Of a stretch of 37,789 nucleotides of DNA, positions 25,247-33,752 are shown piece after piece. Positions within the stretch are counted from its first letter, which is position 1. Each line of letters opens with the position of its first letter. The notes under the pieces were generated by a model. That model worked only from the letters and a program-made list of their open reading frames with translations, was not told the origin of the DNA and did not search any database. Location of the stretch: contig NZ_CADCTE010000119.1 of NCBI RefSeq assembly GCF_902805515.1, positions 1 to 37,789 on the forward strand, in the 5' to 3' direction. The position numbers and the translations under genes were made by a program. This DNA is from an uncultured Arthrobacter sp. (lineage in GTDB: Bacteria; Actinomycetota; Actinomycetes; Actinomycetales; Micrococcaceae).

Positions 25247-26212
25247 ATGGCGAAGGCCATCGTCCTCACCGAGACCGGCGGGCCCGGAGTCCTCTCCAGC
25301 ACCGAGGTGCCGCGCCCGGAGCCGCAGGGCACCCAACTGCTGGTCGAGGTCGCCGCGGCCGGCGTCAACTTCATCGAGACCTACCAGCGCAGCGGCGCCT
25401 ACCCCGTTAAGCTTCCCTTCCCCCTGGGCGGCGAGGCTGCCGGTGTCGTCGTGGGCCTCGGCCCAGCGGCGGCGGGATTCACTGTGGGAGACCGGGTGGC
25501 CTTCGCCGAAGGCACCGGCACCTACGCCCAGTACGCGCTGGTGGAGGCGGACAAGGCGCTGCCGGTGCCCGACGGCGTGGACCTGGAGACGGCCGCCGCG
25601 GCCGCCCTGCAGGGCCTGACGGCGCATTACCTCATCAACTCCACGTTCCCGGTGGCCTCCGGCCAGACGGTGCTGGCCCACGCCGGGGCCGGTGGTGTGG
25701 GCCTGCTGCTGATCCAGCTGCTCAAGGCCAAGGGCGCACGGGTGATCACGACGGTGTCCACCGCGGAGAAGGAGGAGCTGGCCCGCGGGGCCGGGGCGGA
25801 CGAGGTGCTCCGGTATGACGGGTTCGCCGGGGCGGTGCGGGAGCTCACCGGCGGCACCGGCGTCGACGTCGTCTACGACGGGGTGGGCAAAAGCACCTTC
25901 GACGGCTCGCTTGACTCGCTGCGGGTACGCGGCACGATGGTCCTCTTCGGGGCCGCGTCGGGCCCGGTCCCCCCGCTCGACCCGCAGCGCCTGAACCGGG
26001 GCGGATCGCTCTTCCTGACCCGGCCGTCGGTCGCCCACTACCTGCTCACCGCCGAGGAGCGCCGCTGGCGGGCCGGCGAGCTGTTCGGTGCCATCACCAC
26101 CGGCGCCCTGAAGGTCCGCGTCGGGGCGAGGTATCCGCTGGCGGAGGCCGCGCGCGCCCATGAGGACCTTGAGGGCCGCCGGACCACCGGGAAGGTGCTC
26201 CTGATCCCCTGA
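25247..26212 (+). CDS. NADPH:quinone oxidoreductase (zinc-independent MDR family)
   Basis: A 321-residue medium-chain dehydrogenase/reductase of the QorA type. It begins MAKAIVLTETGGP and has AAAGVNFIETYQRSGAYP at about 36-53, the NADPH-binding AHAGAGGVGLLLIQ at 144-157, and TTGKVLLIP at the end. The structural zinc cysteines of alcohol dehydrogenases are absent. The expected reaction is one-electron reduction of quinones with NADPH. The true substrate is unknown. The ATG at 25247 has GGAG upstream. It is divergent from argC and convergent with the zinc peptidase (15-nt gap). Confidence 0.92.
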   Translation: MAKAIVLTETGGPGVLSSTEVPRPEPQGTQLLVEVAAAGVNFIETYQRSGAYPVKLPFPLGGEAAGVVVGLGPAAAGFTVGDRVAFAEGTGTYAQYALVEADKALPVPDGVDLETAAAAALQGLTAHYLINSTFPVASGQTVLAHAGAGGVGLLLIQLLKAKGARVITTVSTAEKEELARGAGADEVLRYDGFAGAVRELTGGTGVDVVYDGVGKSTFDGSLDSLRVRGTMVLFGAASGPVPPLDPQRLNRGGSLFLTRPSVAHYLLTAEERRWRAGELFGAITTGALKVRVGARYPLAEAARAHEDLEGRRTTGKVLLIP

Positions 26213-26227
26213 GCCCCGGCGGAGGGA

Positions 26228-27283
26228 TCAGCCCCAGTACACCGTGAGGCAGGCCTGGGGGCCGCTCGCGAAACCTTTTCCGGCGGCCCCCAGGAGGAAC
26301 GCCTCCCGCCGCTCCCTGCCCGATCCGTACCCGGCACCCGGCTGGCGGGCCCCCATGGCCGCGGCCGAGGCCAGTGCCTGATTGACGGCTGGCGCCCCCA
26401 GGGAGCCGGGGGTCTGCCAGCTGGCCGCCCAGGCACCGGCGAAGCAGTCGGCAATCAGTTCCTTGTGTGCTCCGGTGAATTCGGGGATCGGGACGGCAAA
26501 CTTCTCGAACCAGTGGATCGCCAGTTCGTCCTGCACATGGTGGCCGAATTCGTGGGCGAGGACCAACGCCACGGCAAAGTCGCCGGTGCCTCCTGCGCCG
26601 CGGTCGGCGTCCCACAGCCGCTGGAGGGTTGTCACGGGCAGGATGATCATGCCGTTGTCCGAGTCGCTGGTGCCCAGGGCGCCGGTGGGGTCCCCGGGGT
26701 CGTAGGGATCCGCCGGGCAGTAATAGGCGTTGGGGTGGTCGTGCTCGACGGCGATGCGGTGCAGGGTGCGGGGATTCCTGCAGTTCGAGGCATGGGTCTT
26801 CCCCTCGCGGATCATCGTGTAGTAGACCTCCGGTTTCCCGAAGCCGTTCTCGTCGAACCAGGCAGTCCACTTCCGGTCGAGGTCCCGGAGCACCGTCAGA
26901 AGGTAGGCCCGCACGGCCGCGGGGACCGCCGGATCGTCGATCCCGCTGGCGGGGGGCAGCCGTCTCGGCGCCGCCTGGGTCAGAGCCAGCAGGCAGGGGG
27001 GTTCATCCCCCCGGGTGCACCCCCGATCCTGAACCGGCCCGGCATCGGTCGGCTCCGCCGGTCGCGCAGGCGCGGATGTAGTGTACCAGCGCTTCGGGGC
27101 ATGGTCCCGGGCCCCTCCCCTCCCGTAGAGGGAGGACGTTCCGGCCGTTGACGGTGAACCCTCCGGTGCACTTGGCCGCGCTGGAGGCGGTGTACAGGCG
27201 GTGATCAGGCAGAGCGCCAGCAGGCCGGCGGTAATCAGGCAGAGGGCGGGCAGGCCAGCGGATAAAGGGCGGGTACCGGGCAT
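26228..27283 (-). CDS. Putative neutral zinc metallopeptidase, lipoprotein
   Basis: A 351-residue secreted protein of the YpfJ-like neutral zinc metallopeptidase family. The HExxH site is HEFGH at 244-248 followed by HVQDE, and the downstream KELIADCFAGAW (about 274-285) supplies the expected third ligand Glu275. The N-terminus is a lipoprotein signal ending in LITAC, with Cys30 as lipid anchor. Its hydrophobic core is a 10-residue tandem duplication (LPALCLITAG, LLALCLITAC). A low-complexity Pro/Ala/Ser linker to about residue 120 follows. The start is ATG at 27283 with GGAAG upstream. The peptide substrate is unknown. Confidence 0.85.
   Translation of the reverse strand: MPGTRPLSAGLPALCLITAGLLALCLITACTPPPARPSAPEGSPSTAGTSSLYGRGGARDHAPKRWYTTSAPARPAEPTDAGPVQDRGCTRGDEPPCLLALTQAAPRRLPPASGIDDPAVPAAVRAYLLTVLRDLDRKWTAWFDENGFGKPEVYYTMIREGKTHASNCRNPRTLHRIAVEHDHPNAYYCPADPYDPGDPTGALGTSDSDNGMIILPVTTLQRLWDADRGAGGTGDFAVALVLAHEFGHHVQDELAIHWFEKFAVPIPEFTGAHKELIADCFAGAWAASWQTPGSLGAPAVNQALASAAAMGARQPGAGYGSGRERREAFLLGAAGKGFASGPQACLTVYWG
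27201..27260. repeat. 30-bp tandem duplication inside a signal-peptide coding region
   Basis: Positions 27201-27230 and 27231-27260 match at 25 of 30 bases. The unit keeps frame and encodes ten residues, doubling the hydrophobic core of the metallopeptidase signal peptide. Confidence 0.85.
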
Positions 27284-27608
27284 TGCTTGGGCTTCCGACA
27301 GGGATGTCGAGGTGCCTTGGGCCTCCCCGGGCCCGCCTCATTGGTGGAGGCGCGCCACCGCCTGAAACGTCCCGGTTCCCACTCGATCAGAGGCCGTTGG
27401 GAAGGGAGCCGGGCCCAAAGGTTCACCATCGCAACCGGAGTGGTTGCCGTCGTAACAATTTTAGGCCGGAGTGCCCGCGCTGGGCCCGGAAGCCGGTTAC
27501 GTGACGCGTCGGTGACAGACTTCCCCCAGCTTCGGCGGGGAAGCAGTTCGCCGGAGGGCGCCGGCGGCACCGGGAGTGGGCGAGCCGCCCCGGTACCGCC
27601 GTCGTGCC
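27284..27608. other. Intergenic region between pheT and the metallopeptidase
   Basis: This 325-bp gap has no supportable gene. Its right part holds the two pheT terminator hairpins. On the minus strand TAAAAT (27458-27463) is a good -10-like hexamer that could serve the metallopeptidase gene. No convincing -35 lies 16-18 bp upstream, so the promoter is only tentative. Confidence 0.4.
27520..27600 (-). terminator. Double hairpin terminator region after pheT
   Basis: The first hairpin pairs 27590-27600 with 27563-27573 (10 of 11 bases, GGCGGTACCGG on the transcript), 8 nt beyond the pheT stop. A second 7-bp hairpin pairs 27537-27543 with 27520-27526 (CTTCCCC on the plus strand). Neither has a T tract. 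Confidence 0.6.
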
Positions 27609-30152
27609 TCAGCGCTGGAAGGCGCCGAACCGTTCGGCGGCCACCGCGATGGCGGAGCCGCGGGCGGCGCTCGCCTCCTCGACGGTGAGCGTGCGGTCCG
27701 GTGCGCGGAAACGCAGGGCGAAGGCGAGGGACTTCTTCCCCTCGTCGATGCCCGGGCCCGAGTACACATCGAACAGGCTCAGGTCCTCGAGGAGGTCCCC
27801 CGCCCCCTCGCGCAGGGCTTCAAGCACGGCCGAGGACGGAACGTCGTCCCCGACGACCAGCGCCACGTCCTGGGTGGATGCCGGAAAGGCGGAGAGGTCC
27901 CGCGCCACGATGACATCCGGGGCCGCCTCGAACAGCAGGTCGGCGTTGATTTCAAGCGCGACGGTCCGGGCCGGAAGGTCCGAGGCCGCCGTGAGCTTCG
28001 GGTGCAGTTCTCCCGCGTAGCCAAGGACTTCCCCGCTGCGCAGCCGGATGCGTGCGGTGCGCCCGGGATGGAAGGCCTGGTGCGCGCCCTGCTCGACGAC
28101 GAGGTCGACGCCGGTGACCTCACCCATCAGGCGCACGGCATCCACCGCGTCGGCCCAGTCCCAGGCCCGCGGCGCCAGGCCCGGGCCGGCGGGAGCTTCA
28201 TGGCCGGTGAAGACTGCGGCGATCAGCTGCGGCTGGTACGGGATCCCTTCGTAGAGGGCGTCGAGCACCTCCTCCGGCGGGCGCACGCCGAGGGGCGGGA
28301 TGCTCCCGGTGCCCATGGATTCACCCGGGAGGAACACCAGTCCGGTCTCCAACAGGGCGAGGTCGCGGAACCCGCGGGAGACGTTGCGCCGGACGATGTC
28401 GAGCAGCCCCGGCAGCACGGAGGTGCGCAGGTACCCGAGTTCGGCGCTGAGCGGGTTCGCCAGCTTTACGGCCCGGGCCGGCACGCCCTCCTCTGCGGAT
28501 CCGAAGGTGTCGTTCGAAACCTTCGAGACAAACGGGTAGGAAAGCACCTCGGTGAGCCCGGCAGCGGCGAGGGCGTTCAGGAGGCGGCGGCGCTGCTGCT
28601 GCAGGCGGGTGAGGCCGCGCCCCGGAGGCGCCGTCGGCAGTGAGGACGGGATCTTGTCGAAGCCGACGAGCCGGATGATCTCCTCGGTGAGGTCCTCGCG
28701 CGTCTCGAGGTCGGGGCGCCAGCTCGGCGGGACGACCTGGTAACCGCCGTCGTGTGCCGTGACCGCGGCGCCGAGGTCCTCGAGGGTTCCGGTGATCTGC
28801 TCCAGGGTGAAGTCGAGCCCGATCAGGCGGCCGGGGAAGCCCTCCGGCAGGTCGATCCGGCGCGGCTCCGGGGCTGTCCCGACGTCGGTGACGGTGGTGT
28901 CGGGGGTCCCGCCGGCGAGTTGGACGATGAGTTCGACGGCGCGCTGGGCCGCGATGTCGGCGACGTGCCAGTCGACGCCGCGTTCAAAGCGCTTCGACGC
29001 CTCGGAGGGCAGGCGGTGGCGGCGCCGGGAGCGGCCGATGCTGACCTCCTCGAAGTGGGCCGATTCGATCAGCACGTTCGCCGTCGCTGCGGAGACCTCC
29101 GTCGCCGCACCGCCCATCACCCCGGCGATGCCGATCGGCCCGGAGGCGTCGGTGATCAGCAGGTCGCCCGGGTCGAGGGCGCGCTCCTTGTCGTCGAGGG
29201 TCTTGAGCTTTTCGCCCTCGGTGGCGCGCCGGACCACGATGTCGCCGGACAGCCGGTCGAGGTCGTAGAAGTGCAGCGGCTGTCCCAGTTCGAGCATCAC
29301 GTAGTTGGAGATGTCGACGATCAGCGAGATCGAGCGCATTCCGGCCAGCCGCAGGCGCGCGGCCAGCCAGGGCGGAGTGGGCCGGGTCGGATCGACGCCG
29401 CGCACGGTGCGCGCCACAAACCGGTCACAGCCGGGCCGGCCGTAGATCGGGGCCGTATCCTCAAGCCGCACGGGGTAGCCGGGCCCGGCGGCCTCGGGGA
29501 CGGTAACTGCGCCGGCCGGGTCGGTGAACTTGGTCCCGGTGGCGTGGGCGTACTCGCGGGCGACGCCCCGGAGGGAGAAGGCGTAACCGCGGTCGGGGGT
29601 GACGTTGATTTCGGCGGCCTCGTCGTACAGTCCGAGCAGCTCCAGGGCGTCGGAGCCCACCTCGGGGTCAAGGCCCAGGGTGGAGAGCACCAGGATGCCG
29701 TCGTGGTCCTCGCCGATGCCCAGTTCACGCACCGAGGCGATCATGCCGGCCGAGAGGTGGCCGTAGGTCTTGCGCGGGGTGATGGCGAAGTTGCCCGGCA
29801 GCAGGGCTCCGGGCAGGGTCACGACCACCTTGTCGCCCTCGGCGAAGTTGTGGGCGCCGCAGACGATGCCCTGCACTCCCGAGGGGTCGATGCCCTCACC
29901 GGTCAGGGGCTGCTCGGCGCCTTCGGGCACGACGCGCACCTGGCACCAGTTGATGGTCTTGCCGTTGGACTGCGGCTCCTTGACGATACTGAGCACCTGG
30001 CCCACGACGATGGGGCCCTTCAGCTCGTCAACGGGACGGTGGACCGCCTCCTCCTCGAAGCCCACGGTGACAAGGTCGGCCAGGACGCCTTCCGCTGTGG
30101 CGTCGGCGGGCACTGCTGCGAACTCCCGCAGCCATGAAAGGGGGATTCTCAC
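27609..30152 (-). CDS. pheT: Phenylalanyl-tRNA synthetase beta subunit
   Basis: Large subunit of the heterotetrameric PheRS, 847 residues. Order of parts: N-terminal B1 segment, tRNA-binding OB fold (about 45-165), B3/B4 editing domain (about 220-400), B5 domain (near 410-490), the catalytic-like core, and a C-terminal anticodon-binding ferredoxin-like domain (about 750-847). It starts MRIPLSWLREF, as PheT proteins do. The start is GTG at 30152, directly after the pheS TAA with no gap, and GGATGGAG lies within the end of pheS. Length is normal. Confidence 0.97.
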   Translation of the reverse strand: MRIPLSWLREFAAVPADATAEGVLADLVTVGFEEEAVHRPVDELKGPIVVGQVLSIVKEPQSNGKTINWCQVRVVPEGAEQPLTGEGIDPSGVQGIVCGAHNFAEGDKVVVTLPGALLPGNFAITPRKTYGHLSAGMIASVRELGIGEDHDGILVLSTLGLDPEVGSDALELLGLYDEAAEINVTPDRGYAFSLRGVAREYAHATGTKFTDPAGAVTVPEAAGPGYPVRLEDTAPIYGRPGCDRFVARTVRGVDPTRPTPPWLAARLRLAGMRSISLIVDISNYVMLELGQPLHFYDLDRLSGDIVVRRATEGEKLKTLDDKERALDPGDLLITDASGPIGIAGVMGGAATEVSAATANVLIESAHFEEVSIGRSRRRHRLPSEASKRFERGVDWHVADIAAQRAVELIVQLAGGTPDTTVTDVGTAPEPRRIDLPEGFPGRLIGLDFTLEQITGTLEDLGAAVTAHDGGYQVVPPSWRPDLETREDLTEEIIRLVGFDKIPSSLPTAPPGRGLTRLQQQRRRLLNALAAAGLTEVLSYPFVSKVSNDTFGSAEEGVPARAVKLANPLSAELGYLRTSVLPGLLDIVRRNVSRGFRDLALLETGLVFLPGESMGTGSIPPLGVRPPEEVLDALYEGIPYQPQLIAAVFTGHEAPAGPGLAPRAWDWADAVDAVRLMGEVTGVDLVVEQGAHQAFHPGRTARIRLRSGEVLGYAGELHPKLTAASDLPARTVALEINADLLFEAAPDVIVARDLSAFPASTQDVALVVGDDVPSSAVLEALREGAGDLLEDLSLFDVYSGPGIDEGKKSLAFALRFRAPDRTLTVEEASAARGSAIAVAAERFGAFQR

Positions 30153-31235
30153 TTAGATCTCCATCCCGAAGTGTTGGCTGAAACGTACGTCGCCCTCGAT
30201 CATGTCGTGCATGTCGCTGACCTCATTGCGGAACATGAGCGCCCGCTCGATCCCCATGCCGAAGGCGAACCCGGAGTAGACCTCGGGGTCAATCCCGGCA
30301 GCGCGCAGCACGTTCGGGTTGACCATGCCGCAGCCGCCCCACTCGATCCACTGCGGACCGCCCTTGGCTCCGGGGTGCCAGATGTCCAGCTCGGCGCTCG
30401 GCTCGGTGAACGGGAAGTAGTTCGGCCTCAGGCGGACCTTCGCCTCCGCTCCGAAGAGCTGCCGGGTGAAGTGCTCGAGGGTTCCCACGAGGTCCGCCAT
30501 CGTCAGGCCCTTGTCGATGGCGAGGCCTTCGAACTGGTGGAAGACCGGCGTGTGGGTGGCATCGAGTTCGTCGGTGCGGAAGACCTTCCCCGGGCACAGC
30601 ACATAGATGGGCAGCTCGCGTTCGAGCATGGAGCGCACCTGCACCGGGGAGGTGTGGGTGCGCAGCACCAGGTGGGCGCTGGGCGGCTCGACGAAGAACG
30701 TGTCCTGCATCTCGCGCGCCGGGTGGTCCGGCTGAAAGTTCAGTGCGTCGAAGTTGAACCACTCCGACTCGAGCTCCGGACCCTCGGCGATCTCCCAGCC
30801 CATGCCGACGAAGATGTCGCTGACGCGTTCCTGCAGGGTGGACAGCGGGTGCCGGGCGCCCATGCGCCGCCGCCGCGGGGCGGCGGTGACGTCGACGGCC
30901 TCCTCGACGAGGATCCGGGCATCGCGTTCGGCTTCGAGTTCAAGGGTGCGGGCGGCGAGCGCGGCGTTGATCCTGCCGCGGGCGGGGCCGATGTTCTTGC
31001 CGGCGGCGGCCTTCTGGTCCTTGGCGAGGGCTCCGATGCCGCGGTTGGCCAGACTGAGGGCCGACTTCTCACCGGTGTGCGCAATCCGGACCGCCTTGAG
31101 GGCATCGAGGGTGTCGGCCGCTGCGATGTCGGCCAGGGCCCGGTCGACCGCCGCGGAGACGGCCGCGGCATCAAGGGGGTCGGGGATTTCGGCGCCGGGG
31201 CTCCCGGCGCCGACTTGCTCGTGGGAGTTAGACAT
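30153..31235 (-). CDS. pheS: Phenylalanyl-tRNA synthetase alpha subunit
   Basis: Catalytic subunit of PheRS, 360 residues. An N-terminal coiled-coil region that binds tRNA-Phe (about 25-110) precedes the class II core. Motif 2 is [12 protein letters not shown] near 230 and motif 3 is [18 protein letters not shown] near 325-342, containing the phenylalanine-pocket Gly/Ala region. The ATG at 31235 has only a weak Shine-Dalgarno. It forms an operon with pheT. The 145-bp region upstream, shared with a divergent small gene, contains two hairpins. Confidence 0.97.
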   Translation of the reverse strand: MSNSHEQVGAGSPGAEIPDPLDAAAVSAAVDRALADIAAADTLDALKAVRIAHTGEKSALSLANRGIGALAKDQKAAAGKNIGPARGRINAALAARTLELEAERDARILVEEAVDVTAAPRRRRMGARHPLSTLQERVSDIFVGMGWEIAEGPELESEWFNFDALNFQPDHPAREMQDTFFVEPPSAHLVLRTHTSPVQVRSMLERELPIYVLCPGKVFRTDELDATHTPVFHQFEGLAIDKGLTMADLVGTLEHFTRQLFGAEAKVRLRPNYFPFTEPSAELDIWHPGAKGGPQWIEWGGCGMVNPNVLRAAGIDPEVYSGFAFGMGIERALMFRNEVSDMHDMIEGDVRFSQHFGMEI

Positions 31236-31277
31236 CGGGATGGCTTACCTAGCACTCTCGTTTGCGGGTCCGGCGGA

Positions 31278-31340
31278 CGCAGGAAGCCTGCGGAGCCGAT
31301 CGGGGAAGTTCCGGGAGCAGCGGTTGAACACCAACTTCCC
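31278..31340 (-). promoter_or_regulatory. Structured leader upstream of pheS
   Basis: On the pheS transcript strand, GGGAAGTT (31333-31340) can pair perfectly with AACTTCCC (31303-31310). CGCAGG (31287-31292) can pair with CCTGCG (31278-31283) over a 3-nt loop. No T-box sequence and no Phe-rich leader peptide is visible. Regulation by these hairpins is only a possibility. Confidence 0.4.
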
Positions 31341-31380
31341 GGCATGGCCAGTCTAATTGACCGGGAACTAGGATATCCGC

Positions 31381-31824
31381 ATGAGCTCCGGCGGCGCAGT
31401 GGCCAGCGCCCTGAACTGGCTGAACCTCTCGACCCCCTGCGCACTGCTGCTCGCCCGGGCCAAAGGGTGCACCCTCTCGCCCGGGCCCGGCGGGATCATC
31501 GTCGCTGAAGGCTGGACCGGCCGGCTGCCGATTGCCGGGGCCTTCACCGTGGGAAGCGTCGTGTTCCTGCGCGGGCCCCGCTCACGGGCGGGAGGGGCCC
31601 TGCTCGCCCATGAGGCCCGGCACAGCCTGCAGTACGCCGCCTGCCTCGGACTGCCCTTCCTTCCGCTGTATTTCGCCGCCGCCGCATGGTCGGTGCTGCG
31701 CACCGGGGATCCCGCCTCGCTCAACCCCTTCGAACGCCATGCGGGCCTGGCCGACGGCGGCTACCGGCAGCGCCCCGTGCGCAGCCTGCGGTCCGCCGCG
31801 GCCGCGGTGATCCGCCGGCGCTGA
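31381..31824 (+). CDS. Small protein with HExxH motif, possible membrane-linked metallopeptidase-like
   Basis: A 147-residue protein that I cannot assign to a named family. It contains HEARH at residues 77-81, an HExxH zinc-peptidase pattern. A hydrophobic segment follows at about 86-106 (ACLGLPFLPLYFAAAAW), then NPFERHAGL at 115-123, whose Glu118 could be a third zinc ligand. The pattern of HExxH, hydrophobic stretch and FER..A recalls DUF4157-like domains, but this is a resemblance only. The ATG at 31381 has AGGA seven bases upstream. It is divergent from pheS and convergent with pcp. Codon use matches neighbouring genes. Confidence 0.7.
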   Translation: MSSGGAVASALNWLNLSTPCALLLARAKGCTLSPGPGGIIVAEGWTGRLPIAGAFTVGSVVFLRGPRSRAGGALLAHEARHSLQYAACLGLPFLPLYFAAAAWSVLRTGDPASLNPFERHAGLADGGYRQRPVRSLRSAAAAVIRRR

Positions 31825-31858
31825 CGGCACGGGCGACGCCGGCCTTCGGTGATCCTGG

Positions 31859-32497
31859 CTAGTGTTCGGCGCCGGCGGGGACCTCAATATCGAAGGGGTT
31901 CTCCAGCGCCGTGACCGCGATGAGGGCGAGCGCCGTCGCCATGGAGCCGACCTCGAGGCCGGGTTTGCCGTGAACGGCTCCCTGGCCGGTCGAGTACGGC
32001 ACGTGGATGAAGCCGCCGGCGATGTCCTCCCGCGAGGCGAGCAGATCCATCAGGGCGTAGAAGAGGAAATTGCACACATAGGTGCCGGCCGTCTGGGAGA
32101 CCTCCGCCGGAATCCCGGCCCCGGTCAGCCGCGCGAGGGCCGCCTTGATCGGGAGGGAGGTGAAGTAGGCAGCCGGTCCCCCGTCCCGCACCGGGCGGTC
32201 GACGGGCTGCTCCCCCCGGTTGTCCGGGATCCGCGCGTCGACGAGGTTGATCGCCACCCGCTCAAGCGAGATGGCGCTCCGGCCGCCCGCCTGCCCCGCG
32301 CACAGCACGAGCCGGGGCTGGAACTGCTCCAGCGCAGCGGCGAGCACCAGGGGCGCCTCGGCGAAGGAGCACGGCAGCTCGACCGCCGCGGCCTCGTACC
32401 CCTCGGACGCCAGCCGGTCGGCGGCGCCGCGGGCCGCCGACCATGAGGGATTGACGGCCTCGCCGCCGAAAGGCTCGAAGCCGGTCAGGAGGATCAT
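31859..32497 (-). CDS. pcp: Pyroglutamyl-peptidase I
   Basis: Cytoplasmic cysteine peptidase (family C15) that removes N-terminal pyroglutamate. With the start at the ATG of MILLTGFEPFGG (32497) the product has 212 residues. The catalytic triad is Glu79 (ISLERVAINL), Cys142 (TAGTYVCNFLFY) and His165 (FIHVPY). An in-frame ATG at 32515 would add six residues. Neither start has a strong Shine-Dalgarno, and the shorter form matches the usual family N-terminus. It is divergent from the radical SAM gene. Confidence 0.93.
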   Translation of the reverse strand: MILLTGFEPFGGEAVNPSWSAARGAADRLASEGYEAAAVELPCSFAEAPLVLAAALEQFQPRLVLCAGQAGGRSAISLERVAINLVDARIPDNRGEQPVDRPVRDGGPAAYFTSLPIKAALARLTGAGIPAEVSQTAGTYVCNFLFYALMDLLASREDIAGGFIHVPYSTGQGAVHGKPGLEVGSMATALALIAVTALENPFDIEVPAGAEH

Positions 32498-32541
32498 GAA
32501 ACCAGCGTAGGCCATCCGGGCCCGCCTATCCTGCTTTTTCC

Positions 32542-32557
32542 TCGAATATGTGTTCTA
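32542..32557 (+). promoter_or_regulatory. Candidate LexA/SOS box at the radical SAM gene
   Basis: TCGAATATGTGTTCTA matches the actinobacterial SOS box TCGAAC-N4-GTTCGA at 10 of the 12 defined positions, with both mismatches at symmetric places in the arms. It sits 8 bp before the proposed ATG (32566) and in the 68-bp gap shared with divergent pcp. Confidence 0.6.
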
Positions 32558-32565
32558 ATTCAGGA

Positions 32566-33663
32566 ATGCGTTGGGATGCTCAGAAGACCGACCCCGCCGT
32601 GCCCGTCACCGGCACCGAACCGCTGCTGCCCCTGGCCGGGCTCCTCCGCACGGTCCGCACCCCCGAGTTCGCCGGCATCACCTTCCACGAGGTGGTTGCC
32701 AAGTCCGTGCTGAACCGGGTGCACGCCGGCTCCGGCATGCCGTTCTCCTGGACGATCAACCCGTACCGCGGCTGTTCCCACGCCTGCGTGTACTGCTTCG
32801 CCCGCAAGACCCACAGCTACCTCAACCTCGACTCGGGACTGGACTTCGATTCGCAGCTCGTGGTGAAGACCAACGCCCCGGAGGTGCTCCGGCGGGAACT
32901 CGCCCGGTCCGCCTGGAAGCACGAGCACGTGGCGATGGGCACCAACACCGACCCCTACCAGCGGGCCGAGGGACGCTACCGCCTGATGCCCGGCATCATC
33001 ACCGCACTCGCCGATTCCGGGACGCCGTTTTCAATCCTCACCAAGGGCACGCTCCTGGCCCGGGACCTTCCGTTGCTGACCGCCGCCGCCGGCTCCGTCC
33101 CGGTGGGGATGGGCATTTCCCTGGCCCTGACGGATGCGGCCCTTGCCGAAGCCGTGGAGCCCGGGACGCCGGCACCCAAGGCGCGCCTCGGGCTGATCCG
33201 CAGGCTTCGGGACGCCGGCCTTCCCTGTGGAGTGATGGCCATGCCGATCCTGCCCTGGCTCACCGATACCGATGAAGCCCTCGACGGGCTCTTTGCGGCG
33301 CTGGCGGCGGCCGGCGCCACCGGAGTCACGGCGGGACCGCTTCACCTGCGGCCGGGTGCGCGGGAATGGTTTCTGAACTGGCTGTCCCTGAACCACAAGC
33401 ACCTCCTCCCCCGGTACCGCGACCTCTACGGAAGCGGTTCCTACGCCTCGAAGGAGTACACGCAGTGGCTCACCGGAAGGGTCCGCTATTTCCGGAAGCT
33501 CCATGGCCTCGCGGCCGGAGCCGGCTTTATGCGCAGCGCTTCGGCCGGGCAGGAGGGTGCCGGGGAGGGACCTGCGGGAGGCGCGCGGCCCCAGCCGCCC
33601 GGCGGCCGGAACCGGCCGGGCACGCGCACCCCGCCCGCGCAGGCCGAGCCGACACTGTTCTAG
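32566..33663 (+). CDS. Rv2578c-family radical SAM protein
   Basis: A 365-residue radical SAM enzyme. The iron-sulfur site is GCSHACVYCFAR with Cys70, Cys74 and Cys77. MGTNTDPYQRAEGRYRLMP and FSILTKGTLLARD are typical of the Rv2578c/SplB-like group, which resembles spore photoproduct lyase. The reaction is not established. The start MRWDAQ at 32566 is preferred, since the alternative ATG at 32548 lies inside the SOS-like box. The last ~45 residues are Gly/Pro/Arg-rich and poorly conserved looking, and the stop codon falls in a 12-bp repeat that occurs three times. A DNA-damage role is inferred from the SOS-like box. Confidence 0.88.
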   Translation: MRWDAQKTDPAVPVTGTEPLLPLAGLLRTVRTPEFAGITFHEVVAKSVLNRVHAGSGMPFSWTINPYRGCSHACVYCFARKTHSYLNLDSGLDFDSQLVVKTNAPEVLRRELARSAWKHEHVAMGTNTDPYQRAEGRYRLMPGIITALADSGTPFSILTKGTLLARDLPLLTAAAGSVPVGMGISLALTDAALAEAVEPGTPAPKARLGLIRRLRDAGLPCGVMAMPILPWLTDTDEALDGLFAALAAAGATGVTAGPLHLRPGAREWFLNWLSLNHKHLLPRYRDLYGSGSYASKEYTQWLTGRVRYFRKLHGLAAGAGFMRSASAGQEGAGEGPAGGARPQPPGGRNRPGTRTPPAQAEPTLF

Positions 33664-33691
33664 TCCGACACTGTTCCGGCCGACACTGTTC
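33649..33691. repeat. 12-bp repeat, three copies, over the end of the radical SAM gene
   Basis: CCGACACTGTTC occurs at 33649-33660, 33665-33676 and 33680-33691, with periods of 16 and 15 bp. The first copy encodes the last residues of the radical SAM protein. The others lie downstream of the stop codon. Confidence 0.9.
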
Positions 33692-33752
33692 TGGCCCGCG
33701 CCGGGCTGCCGGCGGCACGCCGCCCCAGAAGCGGCGGCCGAGGAGCGCCGGC

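Noticed and set aside
31236-31380. T-box riboswitch or Phe attenuator peptide before pheS
   Set aside because: No T-box consensus and no run of Phe codons in any short leader frame on the minus strand.
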